Assembly: GCA_913063155.1 (NCBI GenBank)
Contig: CAJXYU010000005.1
Location: 248,001-312,000 of the forward strand
Length of the DNA stretch: 64,000 bases
Reading direction: 5' to 3'
DNA from: an uncultured Desulfovibrio sp.
GTDB taxonomy: Bacteria; Desulfobacterota; Desulfovibrionia; Desulfovibrionales; Desulfovibrionaceae
Of the stretch, positions 8,238-15,436 are shown piece after piece. A model generated the notes under the pieces. That model ran no database searches and was not told the DNA's origin. It was given only the letters and a program-made list of their open reading frames with translations. How positions within the stretch are numbered: the stretch's first letter is position 1; each line of letters begins with the position of its first letter. The translations under genes and the position numbers were made by a program.

Positions 8238-8776
8238 ATAGGGACTGTAAGCCCGGTTTCCCAGAGAGTGACAAGTCCGGGAGTCAGGAGTTCTCGGAAC
8301 TCTTTGATCATGCAGGTCAACTCTTCGTTGCTGTAGAAGTAGCCGCCGCCCACTTTGTTTGGATTGGGAGTCGGCGGTTGGGAAATTTTGTAAGCGGCGA
8401 AGACTGTAACGAATTCATACCCGGTATCCGGGGTGGCCGGAAGCTCGCGAATGAGCTGCAGCCGGTCCACCTTGAGGCGCAGGGTTTCCCATAGTTCGCG
8501 GATGGCAGCGTCCTGAGCGGACTCGTTGACCAGGATATGGCCGCGTGCGGAGACATCCCATCGGCCGGGATAGATGCTTTTTTTGGCGCTGCGTTGCTGC
8601 AAAAAGAGTTTGTTTTCCTGATTGTATACGAGTATCTGGACAGAACGGTGTCGGAGAAGCTGCCTATGAGCCTCCTCCACGGGCATGGCGGCAATCGGGC
8701 GGTTGGATTTGTCCATGACCTCAAGGAGAGGCGTGTTTTTTGGGTCTTTGCCGATTATTTTTTTGCTGTTCGTCAT
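8234..8776 (-). CDS. Nudix-family protein with altered Nudix box
   Basis: A 180-residue protein resembling the Nudix/IPP-isomerase-like group: LLEVMDKSNRPI, LLRHRSVQILVYN, KLFLQQRSAKKSIYPGRWDVSARGH. The Nudix box runs GHILVNE...AIRELWETLRL. The canonical ending REUxEExGU is changed, with Thr in place of the second Glu of the EE pair and Arg in place of Gly. That Glu normally binds the catalytic metal, so hydrolase activity may be weak or lost. I chose the ATG at 8776; the next internal ATG (about 8716) has GAGG too close to it. The ribosome site is poor. Convergent with suhB, divergent from rimI. Confidence 0.8.
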   Translation of the reverse strand: MTNSKKIIGKDPKNTPLLEVMDKSNRPIAAMPVEEAHRQLLRHRSVQILVYNQENKLFLQQRSAKKSIYPGRWDVSARGHILVNESAQDAAIRELWETLRLKVDRLQLIRELPATPDTGYEFVTVFAAYKISQPPTPNPNKVGGGYFYSNEELTCMIKEFRELLTPGLVTLWETGLTVPI

Positions 8777-8813
8777 GTGTTGGTGTCCAAATTCTTTGCT
8801 TTGAAACTTCAAT

Positions 8814-8823
8814 GTGTATACAC
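8814..8823. promoter_or_regulatory. 10-bp palindrome between divergent Nudix and rimI genes
   Basis: GTGTATACAC is a perfect palindrome in the 87-base divergent gap. It could overlap the promoters on both strands (TATACA reads both ways) or be an operator. No regulator can be named. Confidence 0.3.
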
Positions 8824-8863
8824 TTGATGGCGCAGCTTTTCCAGCGTCAAACAAGCCATAACG

Positions 8864-9328
8864 ATGATAAAAAACAGGAAATCGGGTCGCATGGAATTGC
8901 TGGGCATGGACAGCATTCATGAAGTCATGGAGCTTGAGAAAGCCTGTTTCGAATACCACTGGACTGAAGAGCAGTTTCGGCTGGGTTTGGAGCGTGGGGC
9001 GTTTTTCATATTCGGCGCCCACGAGGGGGAACGGTTGGTCGGGTATCTCGCTTTCTCCATGATAGTGGATGAAATGGAGATTCTGAACTTGGCCGTGCAT
9101 CCTGATTTCCGCAGGAAAGGCATAGCCAGGGAACTGCTGGCTGCTGTCATGCGAATGTGCGGGGAGAGGGGCATGAAGAGCGGTTTTCTCGACGTCAAGG
9201 AAAGCAACGCTCCAGCCATTGCCCTCTATGAGAAGTTCGGCTTCCGGCGGAACGGAGTTCGCAAGCGTTATTATCCTGACACGAAGGAAGACGCTTTGTT
9301 ATATAGGTACGACTTTACGGGAGAGTAA
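8864..9328 (+). CDS. rimI: Ribosomal-protein-alanine N-acetyltransferase RimI-like
   Basis: GNAT acetyltransferase of 154 residues (or 145 from ATG 8891, which has AGGA 11 bases upstream). The acetyl-CoA loop is clear: ILNLAVHPDFRRKGIARELL with the RRKGIA pyrophosphate-binding turn, followed by FLDVKESNAPAIALYEKFGF and RRNGVRKRYYPD, which are typical of RimI. RimI acetylates the N-terminus of ribosomal protein S18. Substrate assignment rests on family likeness. A GC-rich hairpin lies between it and pgk. Confidence 0.85.
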   Translation: MIKNRKSGRMELLGMDSIHEVMELEKACFEYHWTEEQFRLGLERGAFFIFGAHEGERLVGYLAFSMIVDEMEILNLAVHPDFRRKGIARELLAAVMRMCGERGMKSGFLDVKESNAPAIALYEKFGFRRNGVRKRYYPDTKEDALLYRYDFTGE

Positions 9329-9336
9329 CAACAAGC

Positions 9337-9357
9337 CCGAAGGGCCCCAGCCTTCGG
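9337..9357 (+). other. Hairpin between rimI and pgk
   Basis: CCGAAGG (9337-9343) pairs with CCTTCGG (9351-9357). There is no U tract, so it is not a convincing terminator. It may be an RNA-processing or stability element ahead of pgk. Confidence 0.35.
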
Positions 9358-9378
9358 TTCGATGTATGTGAGGTGAAC

Positions 9379-10578
9379 ATGATTTTCATTGATCAGCTTG
9401 ATATTTCCGGAAAGAAATTGTTGTTCCGGGTCGATTTCAATGTACCCTTGGATGGGACTGTCATCACCGATGACAACCGCATCCGCGCCAACGTTCCCAC
9501 CTTCAGGTACGCCTTGGAAAAAGGTGCGGCAGTCATTGTCTGCGCGCATCTGGGCAAACCCAAGGGACAGGTCAAGCCCGAGCTGTCCCTGAAGCCTGCC
9601 GCCGATCGGCTGGCCGAACTCTTGGGCGTACCCGTGGAGCTGGCCCCGGATTGTGTCGGTCCGGAAGTTGAATCCATGGCCGCCAAGCTTCAGGCCGGCC
9701 AGGTCATGATGTTGGAAAACCTTCGTTTCCATAAGGAAGAGCAGGGCAAGACCGAAGCAGATCGTGGTGATTTCGGGAAACAGCTCGCCGCATTGGCCGA
9801 CATCTACGTCAACGATGCTTTTGGCGTGGCGCACCGTGCCAACGCTTCGGTTGTGGACGTCCCCAGATTCGCAAAGCAGAGCTGCGCCGGTTTTCTGCTG
9901 AAAAAGGAATGGGAATTCCTGGGTGAGGCCCTGGAAAAACCAAACCGTCCGTACGTCGCCGTGTCCGGCGGCGCCAAGGTGTCCAGCAAGCTGGGTATCC
10001 TCAACAACCTGCTCGGCAAGGTGGACGATATTATCATCGGCGGCGCCATGGCCAATACATTTATAGCAGCCCAGGGCCACAATGTCGGGAAATCCCTTTA
10101 TGAGGCCGATCTCATTGAGGACGCCAAGGCCATCATGGCCAAGGCCGAGGAGAAGGGCTCCAAACTGCACCTGCCTGTGGACTTCCTCTACGCCAAAAGC
10201 ATCGAAGACACTGCCGCTGCGGGCGAATGCGCAGCCGAAGCCATCCCCGGCGACGCCGTGGTTCTGGATATCGGCCCCAAGTCCATCGAGCAATTCAACC
10301 AGGTCATCGGTGCGGCCAAGACCGTCATGTGGAACGGCCCTATGGGGTTCTTTGAAAAACCCGCTTTTGCCGAAGGCTCCCTGGCTCTTTGTCGGCGGAT
10401 GGCCGGAATTGACGGCGCCCTGACCATTGTCGGCGGTGGAGATACCGACGCCGTTGTGCACCAGGCGCACCTGGCGGACAAGTTCAGTTTCATATCCACT
10501 GGCGGCGGATCGTTTTTGGAATTTTTGGAAGGCAAGGAATTGCCCGCGTTCAAAGCATTAAAGGAGAGCTTTAAATAA
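9379..10578 (+). CDS. pgk: Phosphoglycerate kinase
   Basis: Glycolytic/gluconeogenic enzyme interconverting 1,3-bisphosphoglycerate plus ADP with 3-phosphoglycerate plus ATP. The ATG at 9379 has GAGGTG just upstream; an in-frame GTG lies at 9373. The 399-residue product carries RVDFNVPLD, HLGKPKG, MLENLRFHKEE, NDAFGVAHRANAS, SGGAKVSSK, GGAMANTF, WNGPMGFFE and GGGDTDAVV, so both substrate lobes are intact. It overlaps tpiA by one base (TAATG). Confidence 0.97.
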   Translation: MIFIDQLDISGKKLLFRVDFNVPLDGTVITDDNRIRANVPTFRYALEKGAAVIVCAHLGKPKGQVKPELSLKPAADRLAELLGVPVELAPDCVGPEVESMAAKLQAGQVMMLENLRFHKEEQGKTEADRGDFGKQLAALADIYVNDAFGVAHRANASVVDVPRFAKQSCAGFLLKKEWEFLGEALEKPNRPYVAVSGGAKVSSKLGILNNLLGKVDDIIIGGAMANTFIAAQGHNVGKSLYEADLIEDAKAIMAKAEEKGSKLHLPVDFLYAKSIEDTAAAGECAAEAIPGDAVVLDIGPKSIEQFNQVIGAAKTVMWNGPMGFFEKPAFAEGSLALCRRMAGIDGALTIVGGGDTDAVVHQAHLADKFSFISTGGGSFLEFLEGKELPAFKALKESFK

Positions 10579-11330
10579 TGAAGAAATTAATGGCAGCCAA
10601 CTGGAAGATGTTCAAGACATGGGATGAGGCCGTGATCACGGCCCGTAAACTTGCAGAGCTGGTGGGGACTGTTCCAGATGATCGCGAAGTTCTGATTTTC
10701 CCGTCGTTTACATCTCTCAAGGGAGTTTCCAAGGAACTGGCCTCCAAGTCCAGTTTTTCCACCGGCGGGCAGGATTTCTACACCGAAGAGCAGGGCGCTT
10801 TCACCGGTGAGATTTCCCCTAAGATGCTCAAATCCTGCGGAGCCGTCTTCGGCCTGACCGGTCACTCCGAGCGTCGTCATGTTTTGGGAGAAACCGATGA
10901 ATTCATCGGCAAGAAAACCGCCTATGGTATTGAGGCCGGTCTCAAGGTCGTGCTCTGCGTGGGTGAACTCATCGAAGAACGCAAGGCCGGCAAGGTGGAA
11001 GAAGTGGTGGATCGTCAGATCCGTGAAGGGCTCAAAGACGTTCCTCGCGATATCGACCCCGAGCGTATCTCAGTTGCTTATGAGCCTGTTTGGGCCATCG
11101 GTACCGGTGAAGTCGCCGGACCCGAGGAGATTGTGGAGGCTCATGGTTTCTGCCGAAAAATCCTTCAGGACATCTTTGGCGAAAAAGCAAATGAAATCAG
11201 GATACTGTACGGTGGAAGCGTCAAGCCTGACAACTGCTCCCAGATTATTTCCCTTGACAATGTCGACGGAGTGTTGGTAGGAGGCGCGAGCTTAGAGGGC
11301 GAAAGTTTCAGCAAGATCGTCCTGGCTTAA
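10578..11330 (+). CDS. tpiA: Triosephosphate isomerase
   Basis: Interconverts dihydroxyacetone phosphate and glyceraldehyde 3-phosphate. The 250-residue protein has MAANWKM with the catalytic Lys, GLTGHSERR with the catalytic His, SVAYEPVWAIGTG with the catalytic Glu, and phosphate-binding loops LYGGSVKPDN and GVLVGGASL. Its start codon shares one base with the pgk stop, with AAGGAGAG about 10 bases before it, implying coupled translation. The order pgk-tpiA-secG is widespread in bacteria. Confidence 0.97.
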   Translation: MKKLMAANWKMFKTWDEAVITARKLAELVGTVPDDREVLIFPSFTSLKGVSKELASKSSFSTGGQDFYTEEQGAFTGEISPKMLKSCGAVFGLTGHSERRHVLGETDEFIGKKTAYGIEAGLKVVLCVGELIEERKAGKVEEVVDRQIREGLKDVPRDIDPERISVAYEPVWAIGTGEVAGPEEIVEAHGFCRKILQDIFGEKANEIRILYGGSVKPDNCSQIISLDNVDGVLVGGASLEGESFSKIVLA

Positions 11331-11369
11331 TTGAACGTTCTAACTAGAAGAAAGTAATAGGAAAAATTC

Positions 11370-11714
11370 GTGGAAATTCTCGTAATCACGATTCATGTAC
11401 TGGCTTGTATCTTCCTCATCACCGTCATTCTGCTCCAGTCCGGACATGAAGGAATGGGTGTCATCTTTGGCGGCGGCAGCAGCTCCATGTTCGGCAGCAC
11501 TGGCGCCGGCGGCCTGCTGGTGAAGATCACTGCCGGTCTCGCCGCAGTTTTTCTCATTACTTCCTTGACTTATAATGTCCTTACGGGCAATAAGACTGCC
11601 GGCGGCGACTCGGTCATGATGTCCAAGCCCGCCGCGACCGCACCTGCACCGGAAGCAGCCAAGCAGCCGGGGGTCACTTTCAAGGACACCGAGCAGGGCA
11701 AAAAGTCCGAGTAA
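11370..11714 (+). CDS. secG: Protein translocase subunit SecG
   Basis: Small inner-membrane subunit of SecYEG, 114 residues, GTG start. There are two hydrophobic helices (about 3-21 and 50-70) with the conserved connecting segment LLQSGHEGMGVIFGGGSSSMFGSTGAGG. A hydrophilic Ala/Pro-rich tail follows, which is longer than the minimal family core. A tRNA-Leu gene begins 15 bases after the stop with no terminator between, so the tRNA is probably processed from the same transcript. secG followed by tRNA-Leu(GAG) is also seen in enterobacteria (secG-leuU). Confidence 0.93.
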   Translation: MEILVITIHVLACIFLITVILLQSGHEGMGVIFGGGSSSMFGSTGAGGLLVKITAGLAAVFLITSLTYNVLTGNKTAGGDSVMMSKPAATAPAPEAAKQPGVTFKDTEQGKKSE

Positions 11715-11729
11715 GGATCATTGACAGAC

Positions 11730-11817
11730 GCCGAGGTGGTGGAATTTGGTAGACACGCTGTCTTGAGGGGGCAGTGGGAGAAATCCCGTGGGGGTTCGAG
11801 TCCCCCCTTCGGCACCA
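11730..11817 (+). tRNA. tRNA-Leu (anticodon GAG), copy 1, with one extra D-loop base
   Basis: A class II tRNA of 88 bases. Acceptor strand GCCGAGG pairs with CTTCGGC, followed by discriminator A and an encoded CCA. The anticodon stem CTGTC/GGCAG closes the loop TTGAGGG, giving anticodon GAG (reads CUU/CUC). A long variable arm (GGGA...TCCC) and a T arm with TTCGAGT are present. The D loop has three T residues before GG where copy 2 has two; this fits an extra base at position 17a, so the tRNA may still work. Confidence 0.95.
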
Positions 11818-11824
11818 TGAAAGC

Positions 11825-11858
11825 AAAAGGGTTACGGCAAAAGCCGTAACCCTTTTTT
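11825..11858 (+). terminator. Terminator after tRNA-Leu copy 1
   Basis: AAAAGGGTTACGGC pairs with GCCGTAACCCTTTT around AAAA, followed by T. Almost the same sequence follows copy 2 of the tRNA. Confidence 0.9.
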
Positions 11859-11883
11859 ATGTTGGAAAATCTTGGAGATCGTC

Positions 11884-12315
11884 ATGATACGCAGAATGAA
11901 CTTTGAAGATGTGGACTCCATCGTGGACATCTGGTTCGAGGCTTCCGTAAAAGCGCACCGTTTCATGAGCCGCGAATTCTGGGAAGAGAAGAGGGCGGCC
12001 ATGCATGACATCTACATTCCCAACTCCGAGACCTGGGTGGTCGAGGAGCGGGGACGTGTGGTCGGATTCTATTCCTTTGTCGATGAAACCCTGGCCGCCA
12101 TCTTTGTGCAGCCCGAATGTCAGGGGCAGGGCTTGGGAGAGCGGTTGCTCAAGCACGCCAAATCCCGACGGAACCGTATCGAACTTTCCGTCTATGTGGA
12201 AAATGAGCCTTCGTACCGGTTTTATTGCAAGCATGGGTTCGTGCTCGTGAGGGAGCAACTGGACGAAAATACAGGTCATTCCGAGTACCTGATGGAATGG
12301 CGCGCGCAGGGCTGA
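11884..12315 (+). CDS. GNAT-family acetyltransferase (YjaB-like) between two tRNA-Leu genes
   Basis: A 143-residue N-acetyltransferase. The start ATG 11884 is backed by GGAG at 11874-11877. Family features are DIWFEASVKAHRF near the N-terminus, the acetyl-CoA loop AIFVQPECQGQGLGERLL, and the C-terminal SYRFYCKHGFVLV. The layout resembles E. coli YjaB, whose natural substrate is unknown. The gene is enclosed by two near-identical tRNA-Leu plus terminator units, so it may have arrived by, or been trapped in, a duplication at the tRNA locus. Codon use looks like the surroundings. Confidence 0.8.
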   Translation: MIRRMNFEDVDSIVDIWFEASVKAHRFMSREFWEEKRAAMHDIYIPNSETWVVEERGRVVGFYSFVDETLAAIFVQPECQGQGLGERLLKHAKSRRNRIELSVYVENEPSYRFYCKHGFVLVREQLDENTGHSEYLMEWRAQG

Positions 12316-12344
12316 AAGAAAGTGGGAAAAAATGAAATTAACTG

Positions 12345-12371
12345 TTGACATTTGAGCGAGATAAGTAGAAA
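12345..12371 (+). promoter_or_regulatory. Possible promoter of tRNA-Leu copy 2
   Basis: A perfect -35 TTGACA at 12345-12350 is followed after 15 bases by TAGAAA (12366-12371), a four-of-six -10. Short spacing makes it weak, but tRNA copy 2 follows a terminator and needs its own start. Confidence 0.4.
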
Positions 12372-12395
12372 AAGCTCTCTCGCTTCAAGCGCCAC

Positions 12396-12482
12396 GCCGA
12401 GGTGGTGGAATTGGTAGACACGCTGTCTTGAGGGGGCAGTGGGAGAAATCCCGTGGGGGTTCGAGTCCCCCCTTCGGCACCA
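12396..12482 (+). tRNA. tRNA-Leu (anticodon GAG), copy 2
   Basis: 87 bases, identical to copy 1 except for lacking the extra T in the D loop (GAATTGGTAGA). Acceptor GCCGAGG/CTTCGGC, anticodon loop TTGAGGG with GAG, class II variable arm and encoded CCA are all present. This D loop is the usual form for tRNA-Leu. Confidence 0.96.
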
Positions 12483-12490
12483 TGGAGAAT

Positions 12491-12523
12491 AAAAGGGTTG
12501 CGGCAAAAGCCGTAACCCTTTTT
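12491..12523 (+). terminator. Terminator after tRNA-Leu copy 2
   Basis: AAAAGGGTTGCGGC pairs with GCCGTAACCCTTTT around AAAA. It differs from the first copy by one A-to-G change that keeps pairing as G-U. Confidence 0.9.
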
Positions 12524-12545
12524 CAATTACAAATGGTATACAAAG

Positions 12546-12577
12546 AAAAAGGCCCGTCCAAAAGGACGGGCCTTTTA
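12546..12577. terminator. Bidirectional terminator ahead of the exported helical-repeat gene's 3' end
   Basis: AAAAGGCCCGTCC pairs with GGACGGGCCTTTT around AAAA. Symmetric A and T runs let it end the minus-strand gene at 12600 and back up the tRNA terminator. Confidence 0.88.
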
Positions 12578-12599
12578 TTTGCTTGATTGCCTGACGACT

Positions 12600-14732
12600 C
12601 TAGTACGGATAGGCGATGGCGCTGTTGTCCGAAGAGGAAGAGCCTTTCTTTTTGCCGGTCTTGGAGTTGATGGCCGACAGGCGCGCTTTGGCGGCCTCGC
12701 GTTGCTCCTTGGTGCTGGCGTTCTTGATGACCGTGTTCAGAAGCTTCTTGGCGGTCTCGTAGATGCCGCGCTTTTCGTAGATCATGGAGGCCCGATACAT
12801 GGCCGTGAGAGCCCAGATGTTCTGTTCCGGATACTGCCAGGCGAGATGCAGGTAGTAGTCCAGGGCCTGGTCCGTGTTGCGCATGGCCTGTTCGCCTTCG
12901 CCGAGCCAGAAAAGGACTTCGGCCTGCATGGCCGGGGTCAGGCTTTCATGGGCTCTCCATAGCTGCAAAAGCTGGTCGCGGGCCTTGAGAAGCTCGCCGC
13001 GCTGCTGCATGAGCAAGGCCATTCGCAGGCGGGTGAAGGCAGGAATGGGCTCGCCTACGGCCACCAATTTCTTGTAGGTGTCCAATGCCTTTTCCTGCTT
13101 GCCGAAAGCCAGATCCATGCGGGTTTTGGCTTCAAGCCAGCGGGACTTGTCGGCACTGCTCAGAGTCTTGGGATTCAACCGTGAGAGGTAGAACTGGGAC
13201 ATGGGCATGTCCTTGCCCGCAATGGCCTGGTCAGCAAGGTAGAAAAGGCAGTTGATGCCGAAGGACGTGTCTCGGAACAGGAAGGCGGCCCGTTTGGCCA
13301 ATTCCTCCTGGGGCTTTTCATTGAGCTCCTGTTGCCAGTAGGCCAATACCACAAGGCGGTCCATGGGCCATTTCTTTTGGGCTGCGGAACGCAGGCTGCG
13401 CTTGCTTAATTCCGCCCAGAAGGGGGCCTCGATGGCAGGGCGCAGATCCCTGCCTGCGGCTCCGGAGAGCTCGGACAGGACAGGGTAGAGCTTGAAGGCC
13501 CGAACAGGGGAAGAGGGCATGACTTCGTTCAGTTCGCCATTGAAGGCAATGAGTCCGGCCACCTGCAGGGACACGGGCAGGGCGCGTTTGTCTACCTGTT
13601 TCCATATTTCAGCGGCGGAAGCCATGTCATTATTCATAAGCGTGAAGGCGAGCTTGAAGCTTTGAAGCAGGGTGATGGTCTGCTCGGAAATGAGCAGTGA
13701 GCCGAGCTCCTTGTCGATGACGGCCTGTGCTTCCTCCACGGGCATGGACAGGGCTTTGTTGCGGAACTGTTTCCATGCCTCGGCCCCGGAATTGCCCAAG
13801 ACCCATTCCTGGCGGTCCGCGCCGAATGGGGCCAGGGTGTGACCGGACCAGAATGCTTTTGCTTTCAGGTAGTTGCCCTTTTCGTAGATTGCCAGATCAC
13901 CGGGGCGATCACCGGTCTTGATGAAGTTCACAAGGGAGGACCAGAATTGACGGACAGGCGCTTGTCGGATTGTTCCGGCCTCGGTCTCTGCCTTGTCGAA
14001 ATTTTCCAGCGATGCATCTGCCAGGGCGCGGGCCATGGCGTTGCGGTCTTCAGCGTTGATGAACGTAATGGGCTTGCCGGCCTCGTCCAGTTCGGGTTTG
14101 TTTTTTGTCGTAGGGAGCAGGGTGGCATTGCCTGTGGATTCGTAAAGATAGACATTGCCTGCCGTTTTCCAGAACGAGTCGGACCATACGCTTTGGGCGG
14201 TGCTCAGCATTTCGCCGATGACCTCGAGTTGTGAGCGGCGGGACAAGGTGTAATTGGCGGCATAGGTCCAGTACATGTGCCTCCAGACGTCTTTCCAGGC
14301 TTGGTCCAGATTTGGCTCGTTTCTGAACATGGAGCGCATTTTGCCCTTGTCGGCCATGTAGTTTGAGGCCTGGGTAAACCAGAGCACGGCCTTGGAAAGG
14401 TCGCCTATGGCCCGATGGGCCTGGCCGCCGTACCACAGGCGCATGGCTTCGGAGGCGTTGTCGTCGAAAGCCGGTGTCATTTCGACGATTTCAAGCGTTT
14501 TGCGGGGCTTTCCGAGTTGTAGATAAACTTTGGCGCGCTTGAGAATGGAGTCAGGCGTGTTTTCCTGTTCCTTCCTGGTGATTTCCTTTTCCAGGCGGTC
14601 ATAAGCCTCGTAGTTCTCAAGCCAGCTTTCAAAGGATTTTTTCGGAGCTTTGGTCTGGGCAAGGCTCATGGATGTACTCAAAATGAGTCCCAGGAAAGCG
14701 AGCAAGGCCACGGCGTGTTTTCTTTTCATCAT
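12600..14732 (-). CDS. Exported protein with TPR-like helical repeats, function unknown
   Basis: About 710 residues. ATG codons at 14732 and 14729 precede a clear signal peptide (KRKHAVALLAFLGLILSTSMSLAQ), so it is periplasmic. The rest is strongly helical with TPR-like pairs: KRAKVYLQLGKPRKTLEIVE, GQAHRAIGDLSKAVLWF, EVLFWLGEGEQAMRNTDQAL, MYRASMIYEKRGIYETAKKLL. The superhelical layout recalls the N-terminal part of soluble lytic transglycosylases, but no transglycosylase catalytic domain follows. The C-terminus is a Lys/Ser-rich tail ending AYPY. It stands alone between terminators. A scaffolding or envelope-assembly role is a guess. Confidence 0.75.
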   Translation of the reverse strand: MMKRKHAVALLAFLGLILSTSMSLAQTKAPKKSFESWLENYEAYDRLEKEITRKEQENTPDSILKRAKVYLQLGKPRKTLEIVEMTPAFDDNASEAMRLWYGGQAHRAIGDLSKAVLWFTQASNYMADKGKMRSMFRNEPNLDQAWKDVWRHMYWTYAANYTLSRRSQLEVIGEMLSTAQSVWSDSFWKTAGNVYLYESTGNATLLPTTKNKPELDEAGKPITFINAEDRNAMARALADASLENFDKAETEAGTIRQAPVRQFWSSLVNFIKTGDRPGDLAIYEKGNYLKAKAFWSGHTLAPFGADRQEWVLGNSGAEAWKQFRNKALSMPVEEAQAVIDKELGSLLISEQTITLLQSFKLAFTLMNNDMASAAEIWKQVDKRALPVSLQVAGLIAFNGELNEVMPSSPVRAFKLYPVLSELSGAAGRDLRPAIEAPFWAELSKRSLRSAAQKKWPMDRLVVLAYWQQELNEKPQEELAKRAAFLFRDTSFGINCLFYLADQAIAGKDMPMSQFYLSRLNPKTLSSADKSRWLEAKTRMDLAFGKQEKALDTYKKLVAVGEPIPAFTRLRMALLMQQRGELLKARDQLLQLWRAHESLTPAMQAEVLFWLGEGEQAMRNTDQALDYYLHLAWQYPEQNIWALTAMYRASMIYEKRGIYETAKKLLNTVIKNASTKEQREAAKARLSAINSKTGKKKGSSSSDNSAIAYPY

Positions 14733-15139
14733 TCTTTTCAGATTCCACGTTCGGGTTAAATCGGGTGGGCCGGTTTCAGTTGGCCCGGAAAGCAAATGAT
14801 TAGATACCCGGAAGGGGATATTTTTTCAAACTGATTTCCACTGCGTATTTTTGAAAGTTTACATAATTTACATTATGAGACATTGGCACAAGATTGCGAG
14901 AGGGCTTGTTATATGTAGAGATATCAACTTGAATGTTTGGTTTACCCTTTGCTTTTCACAGTATCTTAAGGCAACGGATAAAAAAAACGGATTGGGACTT
15001 TTCAGTGGATCTGTCGACGTTATTGCAGGAATTTCGATTCTGAGCCGTTTTACCCTGCTTGTTTGATTCATGGCTCATCAGGAAAAGAAAAAGCCCGCTT
15101 ATGCGGGCTTTTGGGGGGCAGATCGGATATCGGGGTTTT
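14733..15139. other. 407-base non-coding stretch
   Basis: AT-rich. It holds the upstream region of the minus-strand helical-repeat gene and the terminator of the dapL-folK-YHS transcript at 15085-15113. Short open frames on both strands (for example 14851-15066 on the plus strand) lack ribosome sites and recognisable similarity, so I do not call them. A TGGCAC...TTGC pair at about 14883 resembles a sigma-54 site but its spacing is one base short. Confidence 0.6.
15085..15113 (-). terminator. Terminator of the dapL-folK-YHS operon
   Basis: AAAAGCCCGC and GCGGGCTTTT pair around TTAT. Read on the minus strand the hairpin is followed by TTTTTCTTTTCC. Confidence 0.85.
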
Positions 15140-15415
15140 CTACTCTTCAGGAGTGACGTCCTCGGCTTCCAGTTGCTTCAGGAACTTGTCGCGACAATCA
15201 TAGGAACAGAATACATGAATCTTTTCTCCATTTTTAACACGGATGTCCCCGCCTTTGTTGACGTAGGTGCCGCAAACCGGATCCTTGACCAGTTCCCCGG
15301 AAGCCACCTTTTTCTCCGTGGTCTTGTCCTGCTCCATTTCCCTTTTGCGCTTGTCTCCCATGAACAGCTTGTACACGATGAACAAGGCAAGGCCGATGAC
15401 GATGAATTTGAGCAT
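15140..15415 (-). CDS. Membrane-anchored YHS/TRASH-like metal-binding protein
   Basis: A 91-residue protein. One N-terminal hydrophobic helix (MLKFIVIGLALFIVYKLF) is followed by a charged linker and a small domain with DPVCGTYV and VFCSYDCRDKFL. This DPxCG...CSxxC pattern is that of YHS/TRASH-type metal-binding modules (PP0621-like proteins). Its role is unknown; metal sensing or handling at the membrane is plausible. It lies 21 bases downstream of folK in the same operon. Confidence 0.7.
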   Translation of the reverse strand: MLKFIVIGLALFIVYKLFMGDKRKREMEQDKTTEKKVASGELVKDPVCGTYVNKGGDIRVKNGEKIHVFCSYDCRDKFLKQLEAEDVTPEE

Positions 15416-15436
15416 GTCGCGTGTTCCCGTTTCTGG

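Noticed and set aside
11730-12523. Integrative element with attL/attR at tRNA-Leu
   Set aside because: No integrase gene lies between the copies and both tRNAs are complete, so a classical tRNA-targeted island is not supported. xerD at 17343 is the housekeeping recombinase.
14883-14898. Sigma-54-like promoter (TGGCAC then TTGC)
   Set aside because: The GG-GC distance is one base shorter than the strict sigma-54 spacing, and no gene is suitably placed downstream.
14851-15066. Plus-strand 71-codon frame in the gap before the YHS gene
   Set aside because: No ribosome site and no family features; another open frame covers the same bases on the other strand.
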